Of a DNA stretch of 64,000 nt, positions 47,366-60,269 are shown piece by piece (position 1 is the stretch's first letter; every line of letters begins with the position of its first letter). The DNA is from Straminergon stramineum (taxonomy: Eukaryota; Streptophyta; Bryopsida; Hypnales; Calliergonaceae): contig OY987265.1 of the NCBI GenBank assembly GCA_963920665.1, positions 22,945,001 to 23,009,000 on the forward strand, given 5' to 3'. A model generated the notes under the pieces. That model was given only the letters and a program-made list of their open reading frames with translations. It was not told where the DNA came from and did no database searches. A program made the position numbers and the translations under genes.

Positions 47366-48295
47366 ATTACCCCCCAAAGGATCAAGGAACCCATTTAGGA
47401 TTTTTTGAGAACTTAGGCAGCCACTACTGGCTTTGGAATTTGGAATTTTTGCATCAATTTTTAAGGGTGTATGCTATTCATCATAATCTACGTGCAAAGC
47501 TTTATTTCATGACATTTTGATAAATATTGCAAAAGTTAGAAGGATTTTTTTGACTTCAATGTCAAACCAGGCAGCAAAACATATATTTTTAAAAAATATT
47601 AATAATTTTTTGGGAATTGTATAAATTGATACCTACTCATAAAAATTGAACCATTCAAATGATTTAATTATGAATAATGAAGTAAAAGTTATGAGGAGTT
47701 TTATTTTGTGGGCAATATGAAGGTAGAAAAAACATATAAAGTCCTCTTTTGCTCTCAATTTTGAAAATTTTCAAATAAAATAAAATCTAGGGATATGAAT
47801 TGTTAAATAGAACAATCTCACCATTGAGATTAAGAATTTTCAATTCCTTGTAAAAGTTATTAGCAAATTAGTATTTTCTTTCATTCAATATGACCTTCTA
47901 CTTTAAAATTTTTTTAGAGATGAATATGAAAGTATTTTTGGTTAAAAAAATTTATATATGTTTTCAACCCATTTTACAACATATTGACTAAAATGCACAA
48001 GTTATAGGACATATGTGGATTTTTTTTAAATGTTGAAAGAGAAAACTTCACCTTTAAGAAGGGCTACAAAAGCTTGCATTTTGAAGTTTAGACACATTGA
48101 ACTTGGAATCGGTGGGGATATTCATATTCTAAAATTTTGGGACAATGTACTTGAGCAAGTCAACAAGTTAACCAAAGGATCCTACGGTTGGATTTGATAA
48201 AATATAAATATCGATGAAGATTTCAACCTTGCTATGGAGATGAATATTTTGAAATAGTTTTGGGCCTCTAAACATGTTGGTCCTTTAGGGGGTAA
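47366..48295. mobile_element. TTAA-family element, about 930 bp (ATTA/TAAT-flanked)
   Basis: The left end reads ATTA then CCCCCCAAAGGATCAA; the right end reads TTGGTCCTTTAGGGGG then TAAT. Its length equals that of the element at 52732, and internal blocks (AACAATCTCACCATTGAGAT; GATCCTACGGTTGGAT) match it. Non-coding. Confidence 0.7.
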
Positions 48296-48357
48296 TAATG
48301 TTGATTGTAGAAATCATTCCAAAATTATCTAAATAACATTGACTACAGTAAGCTTGA

Positions 48358-48856
48358 GGTAAATCAGCCCATTGTGGTCAGATGACCCATAATAGACACC
48401 TAAGGAATGACCCTATTATGTTTTTTTCAGATCTCATCATGGGTTTTAATACTAAATGAGATTTGGACCATAATGAATGTCTTACCTGACAATAATGGAG
48501 TGATTAGTGACTGCATGAGGAACTTCTAACTTTTTAGTGTAATTTCATTGTAGGAAGTGACTTTTTTAGGCCTTTCACATTAGAAATTATTGTGACTACT
48601 TCAGGTGTGTAAGATGAACATGATGGGTATAGATTTCGTTGGTTCTTGGGTAGTCTTCAGACTCTTTTGGGCCATGAGCCCATGATGGGCTGAACACTTC
48701 AAAAATTCATGGTAAATTCATGCTTTGTCAGAAAAATATAATTTCAAATGCTCTCATTGTTTTTCACACCTGTCTTTATGAGGGGAAAAAATGAAAAAAT
48801 TTCAGCAATGGCATGAGTACAAACTCCTAATTCTGACCACAATGGGCTGTTCTACC
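48358..48856. mobile_element. 499-bp MITE with 25-bp inverted ends
   Basis: The left end GGTAAATCAGCCCATTGTGG continues 5 bp further; the right end at 48832-48856 is its reverse complement with two mismatches. The GGTA(A/G)A start resembles the 187-bp element at 42097. Likely PIF/Harbinger type. No transposase. Confidence 0.75.
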
Positions 48857-51255
48857 TTAGTGTCTCCTGATGGTGGGTGAAAAGTGAACCAACTTTTGGA
48901 GCCGAGGACATGTTTGAATGTTTGATCCCTGGAAAATGAAGCTTTGACAAGGAATGGTGTATTCTTACCTTCATGGAATTTCTTCAGATCAAATTCAATT
49001 TTGACTATGACCACAAGCAGCTGTCTGAATAATATTTGGCAGAAAGAACTTCCTATAAGCTTTCTTCAAGACTTGGGTTCAATCAATGAGGTAACTGACA
49101 TACCCTAGATGTTTGGTTCATTTTTATTTTTTTATATTTTATATTTTTTTGACACAAATGGAACAAATTGGTTCATATTTTAGACTGATTACTTGAATGT
49201 GATATCACATTCTTCTCAGCTATGTATTGTGAACTCTTTGATTTCCATTCCTTTCTCCAGTGATGTATAATTTCATTACTTGAAGCAAAAAGAAATCAGT
49301 CTCTTATTTTCTCTTATTTTCTGAAGTAGTCAAGGTTGCAATGTGCAAAAAGTAAGATACTTATTTTTGTGTGGGTTTGCCTCAGGTGTGATGAACCCAA
49401 CTCTTCTTGTAAACTTCAGTTTATGGAACAAAGGAAGGCAAGATTTGATTGGAAGAGATTACTTCTTATGTTTTATTCCATGTGTCAAGAAGTGCACATA
49501 TTGATAAGGTAAATGTATGGTTACACCTACTTGTGGCATGTTTCTAGATCAATACTTCAAAATTATTGCCTCTAACCTCTTTTCATGGGAACCTAGAGCC
49601 AATTGGGGATACACCTACTTCTAATATTTTCAAAGTCATAGTTTATTCATACAATGTCCAAAATATATATGTTAAGAATATCTCAAGTCCTCCTTTGAAG
49701 CCCAATAAAATGTTACAAAAACTTAGAGATGATTTAATAATAAGATTCATTCTCAAATGCTTATTCAGACGATTTTTAGGTGTACTTTCCTTCTACTGAG
49801 AATGATGTGATATAACAATATGTTTGTGGTGTACCCAACCACATTGCTTATTTCGAAAACTAGACTACAACAACTCTACAGTTGTGTTAGCAATGCGATT
49901 TAGGTTACTTTTTTAGTAATGAATTGTAATGGAGATGGTATTTGAAATGATGCATTCTAGACTGATGAAAGAATGAATTCCCTTGCTGATGATCTCAACC
50001 TCTCCATGACTAAGTAAATTCTTTTTTGAAAGATGGCCAATGAACAACTAAAAATTGGAAAGTTTAGGGAACTGGGGTGCTCATGAAGTCATTACCCTTG
50101 GATAGACAAAATCAAAATGTAGGTTTACTTCTGGGTAGACATTTACACATATCTCCTTTTGAAATGCTTGGTTAGAAGCTTTTTTGAACAAGCACACTGC
50201 AAAGAGGGGCAATTGGGCATTTTGATTTTTCCTACCAAGTGCCTTATTACAAAGTATTTGAATTTGTAATACAAGACTCACTTTGTAAGTAGAGAAGGGC
50301 ATACCCAAGATATTAGATGAAGGTATGGGTTGGGCTCTATCCTAAAATTGAAGATATTGTCAATAATTGTAGGTAGCTAGCAAGGTGTGAAATTGGTGTC
50401 ACTTTGTAATACTTGCTTCTACAAAGACTCTCAGTGGACTTCTCATAGTGTAGATGCTCATCATGTAAATATTGATTGCTAGTAAGTCCACTTACAGTGT
50501 TTTGATGTGGATATTGTAATAAGAGCTTAGTTTAGGAGTTTGATATGGCCTGCTGATGTGCAAAAACTACAAGGGAGTAGTGTCAATTCAAACATTCTGA
50601 TTCAAAGGGGTTGATTCAAACAATTTGTGTCAATTTAGACATTGTTAGTCAATTCAGAGGGGTTGATTCGGCCACTATTTTCTTGTAGTGAAATCAATGT
50701 TATTATGATTTGCCACAAAGGGTTAGGATAACAAATTTTTCTCATGCCTACATCTTCATTTTATGGGGAATAAGGAAGTTAACCCATAAACGTTGACATA
50801 GATGTTTAGTGTTTGATGGATGACAAAGTATCTTTCTATATGGGATAGAAGTACAACTATTCATCCTCATAATTTTGTATAGAAAGTGGAGATCTTCTAC
50901 AATAGTTTGACTTCCAATGAGTGCTTTTGAATTTTTGTAAACCAATGATTCCCATGCGTGGTATCAAAATGAATGATTTCCACGGGCACTAGTCCATCCT
51001 TTAAGGATTAAGTAGAGCTTATACTTGCTACATTTAGAATGTTCTTCCAAAGTTTGTGTAGGTAAGTGGTGGGATTTGAGAATGTAGTAGTAGAGCTCAA
51101 ATGTTAGGATCCTCGTAAGTTCTCTATCTCGTTCAGAGGGATAATATCTAAGGATGGTTACCATTGCTAGGGGGGTCAATAATTCTTTAAGGAAAATCAA
51201 AACTTGCATGCACACACAAAGTTACATTTCTAGATTCACAATCCAAATAAGCATC
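48857..51255. other. AT-rich intergenic sequence
   Basis: No gene seen. A weak direct duplication at about 50580-50672 repeats AGGGGTTGATTC with its flanks. The segment 49.55-49.8 kb belongs to the dispersed family noted at 33.9 kb. Confidence 0.35.
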
Positions 51256-52076
51256 TTAACCCTTAACTACCTAAATGACCATATATGGTCGATTTGAAAT
51301 TTCAAACCCATTTCTCTGTAGGAAGTTAAATTCTTGTGACTGGTTTTAAAAAAAATTCGAGCAATTTTGGGGGTTATCTCTAGAAAACTTTCATTTTTCA
51401 TAGTAAAAAGTACATGTTCAATTATTGAGAGGTCTTCCAAGGCATGTATGTACTAAAAGTAAAGGGTAAAGCTTACTAATTTTACTTCATTTCCCGGCTT
51501 TATGCAAAGCTTGGCAATTTCATTTGATTTGAGATCTAAGAAATTGTACTTATCCATTTGCTTTGAGAATGGTCCCAATGAAAAGTTGAAAGTCTTTTTA
51601 TGATTTTCACTATTGAAAATTTCTACATGCAAGTGTTTATTTGAAGTTATTTGCAATTTCGACTTAAAAACAAAAATTGCATTTCAACAGTTGCAAGGTG
51701 GATTGTGTAATGAGTTTGATGTTTTTTCATGTGAAATTAAGTTTTTTGGAAGTGAATTTTAGTGTGCTAACACTCTTTGAAGTTGTTCATGTTACCTCCA
51801 ATCCCAAAAAATATTTATATGCAAATTTTTGAAACATTGTGGACCAAGATAACATACTAAAAATAGAAAATGTACATTTCCCTTGGTATAATATCACAAC
51901 TCCTAGAAAATTTCGCACTCAAAATTGGTGTGCATACTAATAAACAAGCTCTATTAACATCTATACGGTTAGATTTGGAAAAAAACACAATTTGCTTCAT
52001 TAAAGATAACTACAAGCCAATGCTCTTCTTTTATAGTCAAAACACACTTGGAAAGGCTTAGGCACTTAGGGGTTAA
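51256..52076. mobile_element. TTAA-flanked inverted-repeat element, 821 bp (second subfamily)
   Basis: Starts TTAACCCTTAACTACCTAAA; the right end, reverse-complemented, starts TTAACCCCTAAGTGCCTAAG. Both TTAA are intact. The ends agree at 17 of 20 or so positions, but the GGACC core of the main family is absent and the interior is different. Confidence 0.65.
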
Positions 52077-52731
52077 AATTCAATTTGCATGTGTGAAATA
52101 GTGAAAAGTTAATTTGCAACAATTGACTGAAACCTAAATAAATACAATTTGATTTTAAGATTTTTAGGGATAAAATTAGAACCTCTCTATCTAGACAAAT
52201 TTTAGAGTATTCAAAATTGTAGAGAATAGTTAAGAAAGAGGAACAATAATCATGTCTACATTTGTGCCCTAATCCAACAGTTTGATGGTAAGTCTTCCAA
52301 GCATGTCCAAGAACTCACATATGATATGATTACAATATATGAGAAATACAAGGATTAGTTTGATTTGACCAAATAATTGAAATGAACTTTTATTCCTTTA
52401 CTTAGAATTACACGTTCCCTCTCAATTATCTTATGTGTAATACTTTCATAATTTTTAAAACTTCAGGAAATTCAAAGGTTCCTTGAAAATTGGTTTCAGA
52501 AGTATTTCAGAAGGGGACGACTGACTGATAATGACTAGCATTCTACAACACAAGCTTTGCTCCAAGCTTTGTCTACGTCTAAGTCAGTCTCTATGTTTAG
52601 GACTAGAGCAGAACAGGTCCGTACAGAACAAGAATAAACTATCACATTCAAATGCAAGACTTGTAGTACCTATGACAGAAGAGTTGTTGTAACTTACTAA
52701 TTTCAAAGTTGGCCACTGGTAGGCTATTGTA

Positions 52732-53661
52732 TTAACCCCTAAAGGACCATTGTCCCTTCGGGGGACAAATGAGATTTTGGGCAGGTACCTATGGTCTCAA
52801 TTTTTGTCTTGATTTTTTGAAACTTTTTATGAAGATAGAAAAAATGATGAGCTTCGTAAGAATATAATTTTTTTTCATTTGGTGCCCGGGAACAAAAGTT
52901 ATGCCCAAATAAGCTCAAAACAAGGGAGAGGGGGCAGCAAAAAAAAGTTTCAAAAATTTGAATTTTTTGAATTTTTATTTTTTTCCCGTATAGATTATAT
53001 TTTTGTCTACAAGTAAAGCTTTGATTCATTCCATTTGGATTTATTATGAGAAAGTTACAGACAATCTTGTTTTTTGGGCAATTAGAGCATCTTCCTAAAA
53101 AAATAACTTGTAGGATTCATTTCTGAATGCAATTTCTACAATTTTTCAAAAAAAAAAAGGTCCATGTGGTTTTCTTTTCTTTTTAGAACAATCTCACCAT
53201 TGGGATTAGTGCATTGTAATTCCATCTTAGATATTAATAATTTAGATTTTCCTTCTATCTTGTACCTATTTCTACTTAACAATTTTTTAAAGAATAAAAA
53301 TTGATTTTTTTTGTATTTTCTTTTTTTCCTAGACTCTCAATCCAATTCTCCACCATAAAGATTTAAAGCTCAAAACTCTATAGTGCAAAAAATTAAAGTT
53401 AAGAAGGTTCAAAGTCAAATAACCTAGTCCCGCAATGTGTGAAAAAACTTGTTTTCTTCACTTTAAACGTAGATATCTTGCAATCTATGCGTTCAAAATT
53501 TCTGAAATTTTTTCCACACATTTTCATATTGTTTAGGTGTAAGATCCTACGGTTAGATGCGCAAACAATAAGATTTTCAATTTTTTTTACTCTTTGCTAT
53601 AAAAATGGCAATTTTGAGTGTTTTTTTAGCAAAAAAAATGCCTTGGTCCTTTTGGGGTTAG
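52732..53661. mobile_element. TTAA-family element, about 930 bp
   Basis: Starts TTAA then CCCCTAAAGGACCA; ends TTGGTCCTTTTGGGG then TTAG. The interior matches 32516-33007, 42740-43377 and 47366-48295 block by block. The longest open frames (about 100 codons) show no transposase motif, so it is non-autonomous. Confidence 0.75.
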
Positions 53662-55791
53662 GAACTCCTACGAGCCAAGCTTATTTTTGGTCTTTTGCAC
53701 AAGAATCCAACTTCAGATTGATGCTTGGATTGGTGCTGTGATTGTTGGATGTGCTTGCTATGCCAACACTAATTTGTGATGCCATCGCTACTCTAGATGT
53801 TGTGAGTTGCTTGTGAGTTTGGCATGCATGGGATTGCATGCATAGATAGAGGTGATAATTACAGTTTATTTTGACAACTAGGAGAGAGAGATGATTTGCA
53901 CAATTTGCCTAATTTGCAAAGAAAGTAGTGCCAATAGACGTATCTGCTAGGGGCTTTCTTCTTCTCAACACCATGACTGATTATGGAACTGTACCCACTC
54001 ACCTCCGGATACCATTTTTCTTCTTTGGGGATCTCACAAAGACTACTGAGCATGTTACTGTGATTGATCTTACTCATTAGTGATGATGACCTGCTATATG
54101 GAGATCTCTCTTTCTCTCTCTTTACAATCAAATCATTTTGGGTAGAAATTATAAAGAGAGATGGAATTCATGGTCTCATAAGAGACATGATGCTACTCAT
54201 TACGCAAAATGAATTAGTGAAGTAATCCAGAAAAACAAGAAAAACAATTGTTGTGAGTGATCTTGCACTTTAATTGCGATTGATAGTTGTAAAATGTGTG
54301 ATCACTCATATCTTCTTTTTATGTGTCTTTTGAATGACACATACATGCAATGGTGACTTTGAAATTGCAATTGTTGTTTGTTTGGTGAGTTATTTGCATG
54401 CCTAGAGTATCAATTTGCCCAATATGCCCAATATGAAGTCTATTTGAAGAGAGCAATGCAACTGGGCAAAGGCATCATATTACTCACTTGTCATCATTGA
54501 TTTTCATTTGCATCGTGACTCATGAGAGTCAGTTTATGTAATGAGAGCGTACTTGTAGATCACTTGGAAGACATCATATACTTTACATATAAGAATGATT
54601 TTGAACACAATTGAAAAGGTTTAAATTTAGCTAAAACATGATGTTTGTCCATTTTGCGATGAATCTAGAACTTTAGGAATTAAAGCATTAGTTAATAATG
54701 CATGTGTATGCTTACAAAATATGTTGGGTCATGAATCATGGAAGCAATGTATCACTAGTGTCAAATAAAGAGACTACACCTAATTGTAACCTAATTCTAA
54801 AACAAATCCCTACAAATTCTAGCCTTCTATATGAGTCAAGGGTCAATTTTGGGTAATTATTTAAAGCACTTCAAAAACTCATAATTTATTTGTATGGTGT
54901 TCAAAAAACACATTATAAGAGAGCCTAGAATCCCCTTTTGACCACCAAGATGATCCAATAAAAATTTAAAAGCTTAAGAATGGGAACTATAATCAAACCC
55001 CTTTTAAAACTATTTTAGGTGTTGTGACTTTAATTGTAGTAAGTGTGACCTTCTAAGATTTGTTTCATTTTCAATCAATAAATTTTTAATTGTCATAAAA
55101 GACATCATTCTTTGTTGTTTAATTTATAGTAGTTGCACACATTGCAACATTGTTGCACAAGAATAGATAGTATTTTTGAAATTGCTTGAATTGGATTTTA
55201 ACATCAAAAGTATTTTTCTAAATTTGAATAGAAGTTTGTAATTGCCTTTGTTGAGATCCATGATAATTCACTTCCATGTGACAATCTGAGTAGGAAAATA
55301 CATTAAAGGAATAGCTTTGCCTCATCATCAAACTAAAAGCACCAAAACAATATTGAATTCCATTGTTAAAAATGTTTTTTCAAATATCAAAAACTTCCCT
55401 AGCCTCTTCAGCTTTTCCTAAGCCTCTTCTAAATTTTTTATCAACCAATAATTTTGATTCTCTTCTTAAAACTATTGAACAATTCTTTATAGAATTTTGG
55501 AATTAATTTTGTCTTTTTCTACAAGGATTGTAGTTTGGATTTTGTCTTTTTATACAAAATCCAGGAAAATACAAGTATTGGGGTTCTTTGTGGGAAAAGG
55601 TGTTTTCAATCTATCGTATGTGTGACTAATGTCACTTTTAAAATAGAATCACATTTTACAATCATTTATAAGTATTTCTTCCGATTTCATAATATAATAA
55701 CACTATTATTCCTGAGATGCAAAATTTGGTTCACAGTCCTTTACCAATGCAAACACAATGAAGTCCCAATCCTATATAGTGTTCTATAGGA
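53662..55791. other. AT-rich intergenic sequence
   Basis: No gene seen. The part at 54.84-55.03 kb belongs to the dispersed family noted at 33.9 kb. Confidence 0.3.
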
Positions 55792-56499
55792 GGTCAAATA
55801 TTTAGGTCAAATAATCAGGTTTGGTCAAATCGTTTGATGCAATGCATGATCTAGGACTTAATCATATAAACAAGATAATATTTTTAAAGTAGTACACATA
55901 ATTCATTAATTACACCTTTTTATGTGTATTGGTCAAATTGTCCAGTAAGTGCTCGCCATGAGCAAATCCTAATGCAAAATGTTTATGTCTATCACTGTAG
56001 GTCAAATGGTCCAGTTAATGCAAAGAATATTGAGTTTAAATGTTATACCAAGAATTTGGTCTTTTCCCTTAAGCTCTTCTCCAATATTTTTGGGTCAAAT
56101 AGTCGGGTCGAATAGTCCAAACCACATGGGTTAATTCCTAAAATCACATATATGAAACGTTGAAACAATTTATAATTTGCCCAAACACCTAAAACCCAAG
56201 ACCAAACTCTTTAGAAAAACAAGGGAATAAACAAGGGACTTAAAACCGTGCTTTTAGTCCCTAAACCATGAAAATCCAGCCCTAAAGTTGTGGAATATGA
56301 CCCTATGGCCGTGAATAAGATTTAAACCCAAGGATTTCAGCCCAAAACCATGGCAGAGTACCTAAAACCAAAGACTGCGGCCCAAAATTTTAAAAATAAT
56401 ACAAAACAATGGACTGGGACCCATAACCGTGGTATCAGGCCCTACGGCCGTGAGATCTAACCTATGGCCGTGGGGCGCACCCCATGACGTGGGTCAAAT
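55792..56499. repeat. Cluster of GGTCAAAT octamers
   Basis: GGTCAAAT occurs at 55792, 55805, 55823, 55931, 56000, 56093 and 56492, plus GGTCGAAT at 56106, all on the plus strand. Read on the minus strand each contains TTGACC, the W-box core bound by WRKY factors. Confidence 0.7.
56241..56492. repeat. Degenerate CCCTA-GGCCGTGG motif cluster
   Basis: About ten copies of a loose 12-13-mer occur on one strand at irregular spacing: ACCGTG 56245, ACCATG 56265, CCCTATGGCCGTG 56301, CCCAAAACCATGG 56341, CCCATAACCGTGG 56420, CCCTACGGCCGTG 56440, CCTATGGCCGTGG 56461, and others. GC is clearly above the surroundings. Confidence 0.65.
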
Positions 56500-57875
56500 C
56501 CCTAATTTGGCTAGAGAGTCTTTTTGAATCCCAATTTCTCGTTATCGCACTCCAAATCAGGTTCCGATGGAGTGACAACAACCCGGGCTCAAATTACGAT
56601 CAGTTGTTCAAGGATTTCGGTGCCACTCAGCACTCAATCCACCACTACGACTTCCGCTCACATGCCCACTTCACAAATTCAATTGACTCGCCCCCATTTC
56701 CGTAAATCGATTGTTGATTCTTGCTCACTCAATCAGACTTACACCTCTGACCTCTAGTTCGTGCAAACGCATAACCGATCTCCAATTGCTCCAAACTCTC
56801 AAGCAATTGCTCAAAATCGGGGAGCCTGCATCATCAATTTTAGAATGCGAATTTTCTACTCAACTCAATCACTCTACACTCTGTGCTCAGCCTCCTCGCT
56901 CCAATTATCTATGTTCTGGGTTCCATTTGCTTGCTTGTAATGATGATACACACACTAGGATCTGGTCGCCGTAAGAAAATTTCAGTATCAATCCAAATTC
57001 TTCAAAATCTCAAATCCTTCTTCATTCCCTCGCAGAATCCTTCTCCCCAGGCCGCTCATACTTTTGCTGGCAAATTAGGGATTTAAAGATCCAATTTGAA
57101 GAGGCCTCAAAATTGGAGTTTCAAGAATGCAGCATTTGGTGATGATTCTGGAGTTGTCTTGCCCGATCAACTTGTGCACTGATTTGTAATTTCGCGTCCC
57201 ACGACTCCGAATCGCAGTACAATTCTCAAGCCAGACCCTCCTACGATCGCTAATTCGACTTTGAGTATTTCTCACAATTGCTCTTTTTTCAGTGTTTAGA
57301 TTCAATTTTAATTATTTATTTAATTTCCATTTCTGTAATCTTCTTTAACTTTCCTTACAACTCTCACCATCCACAACTTGCACAATCTCACAATCTCTGA
57401 ATTTACCCAATTTTACACACAAATTGCAACATAAATTTTCACAAAATAAAATAAATTTCACAATAATATAATAATATGTATATAAAATAAATGTGGGTCT
57501 TACAATGCCATCATCTTCATTTCTTTTTAACATTTATAATAAAAAACAAAAAGGTGCGACCTATTTCCAAAAAGGTGTGTGGGACACACCCCATTCATCC
57601 AAAGAATGGTTGTTTTTTTGGGGTTTTTTCATCCTAATTATCAATAACCCTATTCACACTATAATATGTAAATTAACTTTATTTTTAAAGTTCTTTCTAC
57701 TTTTCTAGGAATAAGGGGCCCCTAATGGTTCCTTTTTTTCTAAATTTACTACTTTTCCTAAAAAATTGTGTCTACAAGAATTGACCAATTATGAATGCAT
57801 AAAAATTCATTAGTAGCCTAGGTGGCAAATGCATACTTCACCAAGCCTTTCTAGATTAGTTCCATTGTATAGTTG
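56500..57875. other. GC-richer then AT-rich sequence of unknown nature
   Basis: 56.5-57.3 kb has coding-like base composition and overlapping open frames in several phases, none with a domain I know. It could be an untranslated leader or LTR of a decayed retroelement. 57.3-57.87 kb is AT-rich and empty. Confidence 0.3.
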
Positions 57876-58165
57876 TAGCATTAGAGGAGTTTTGGGGGGT
57901 CTGGAGGGTTGTGTGTTCCCCTGGATTTCCAAACCCTGGGATTTGCTCCACAACAGCTGCCTGACGTGGCACAACAATTGCCACGTCACTTTTTCTTTTT
58001 AAATTTTTTTTTTTTTTCAACTTTCTTTTACATTAATTTTTTTTTTTTAATTTAAAAATTTTAAAAAAAATCTGACAACGGCTGTTCCCGGACTGCTGGG
58101 GGAATAGTGCTGGGAACAGGCCCGAAACAGCCCTCCAGACCCTCCAAAACTCCTTTAATGCTCTA
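57876..58165. mobile_element. 290-bp MITE with long inverted ends
   Basis: Left TAGCATTAGAGGAGTTTTGG and onward to GGTCTGGAGGG; right arm 58131-58165 is its near-perfect reverse complement (about 33 bp). TTA at both edges suggests a PIF/Harbinger-type duplication. The core is poly-T/poly-A rich, and CCTGACGTGGCA...TGCCACGTCA forms a second inner inverted repeat. Confidence 0.8.
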
Positions 58166-60269
58166 CTTTTCACTTCTAAAGGCTACATGCAAGACCAAGT
58201 AATAGAGAGCAATTCAAATATTTCAGGACATCACTTCTTAATAAAGACTCTACAATCCAATTGCTAACAAATCATTGGGACAACCCAATCTGAAATTGGA
58301 TTCATTTCAATCAATGTTAATTTTGTTAAATTGAAAAAATTCCTTGACTTTTTTACTTTTCACAATATTTTTTTAGAGGTATTAGGATTCTAGGTTCAAG
58401 ATTTAGTCGTTTAGGATTTTATTTGGATTTCAATTGGGAATTGGAACAATTCGAAATAATGAACTAAAATCTTAGATCTATATCCATCGTAGATTTTAAA
58501 TCTCTTATGATCAATTCAATTGGCAACTACAAACTCATCAAAATACTTGAAAACTTATTAAAAGAGTGAAATTTCAAGAAATTGGCAGATTTTGATTTAT
58601 ACTCTTGTATAGAACTTAGGTCTACATTGGTTCTAGTTTTTTGAGCTTTGAGCAATTTTGATCTAGATTTTGGTACTCTTGAACAAGCGAATTGAAACCA
58701 TTAAAGATGGATGAAATATAAATATGTTATAAAATACAAGTTGCACAACTCTTTGGAGTTTTTATCAAAAGATAAACGATTGAGCTTCAAAATTAGAAAA
58801 ATCTTCATAGATTTTTTCAATTCAATTTGATGATTTATCTTCAAAAATTCTCCAAAATCATAAAATCATAATTTTAACATTTGAATCTTCTTATGATTGG
58901 CCAAAATTTTAATTTTAATTTATTTTGAATGAAATGAAAATAGTTTAAAGATGGAAACATGAATAGTTTAAATATTAAATACTAAAGTGATCTTAATTTG
59001 AATTTTCAACATAACTATGGAAAAATAAGCCAATCTAATATTGCATAAGAAAATAATTTGTAATAAGTTTTCTTCCGTTTGAAAAGGCTCCCCCAAAATC
59101 CAAAATATAGAAGCAACCATAAAATGTTTTAATTGGTTTTGTAAGAGGGAAAGAAATTTGACCATAACCCTCATTTTTAGCATTGGAATATTCTATTTTG
59201 AAATGTTCAAATTTAGCAAGATGATAAATACAAAGTTTTTTTAGCAGGCATGAATCACCCTCAAATATGTTGAGTTGCAAATAGGTAGCATCAATTTTGT
59301 AATTTTGGCATAATTTAGAGTATCAAAGCCCACACTTGTGACATTTATTTCCACATCGATCTCAAAACTATTAAGAGTTTAACATCATATTCATTAAAAT
59401 GGGAGTTTTCCACTAAAATAAGAGTTTTAAAAGTACTATTTATTATAAATGTGAAAAGAATCTGTGGTCCCTTGACACTAGAAAGCACAAAAATCACATA
59501 CAAAACCTCTGAAGAAATACAAAATTTCAAAACATCATGCAATAAATGTGAATTGTAATCCAATAAATGAAACATCATAAGCAAATAACTATGTGTTATA
59601 TGTATATTATCAACAAATCCTTGTACACACATGGCCTATTGTAAGTAACATTCCTAGCAACTAAGTTCCTCATCTCCATCAAATGTGTTAGGCACTGCAA
59701 TTAGATTGCTTGAGAAGACAAGAGCATGGTGATTGAAGAATGAAGTGCATGATGAGCTTTGGCAAGATCTAGGCAAGGAATTTGTAGAAAAACAAATATC
59801 TAGACGCCACTGAGCATTCTCATAAATTGCAATCCTCACAGTCTTCTTTAGATTGCCATTTATGAAAATGCTTACAGCGACACCTTGATATTTTTCATTC
59901 TACAACTTCCTTGCCTAGAGCCAGTCAAAGTTCAACATCCGCTTCATTCTTCAATTACCATGCCTTCATCTCCCCAAGCAATCTACTTGCAAGACTGCTA
60001 CAGCCGACGAAGATAAGGTCCCCTAATTTAAATACCCGGTTTGTAATAGATCAAGGACTGCATTCATTAGTGCAGATACCTTCAACATAGTCTCTAACAT
60101 CATGTCCTTGAGTATGAGGATTGCAACAATATACAAAAAAATTTCCTATAGATTTAGGGTATTCGATCCCATGAAGGAAGCCATCCTCGTATCCTACATA
60201 GGGTTCTATGTAGTATCTATCATTGCTATCATTTATTTACAAAAACAAAATTTGTCATATAGACAACTG
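58166..60269. other. AT-rich intergenic sequence, no gene
   Basis: About 2.1 kb of very AT-rich sequence, becoming more balanced after 59.65 kb. No gene or element ends recognised. It includes the 3' flank of the minus-strand exon ending at 60270. Confidence 0.3.

Noticed and set aside
48802..49014. 70-codon minus-strand frame
   Set aside because: Lies across the edge of the 499-bp MITE and shows no conserved motif.
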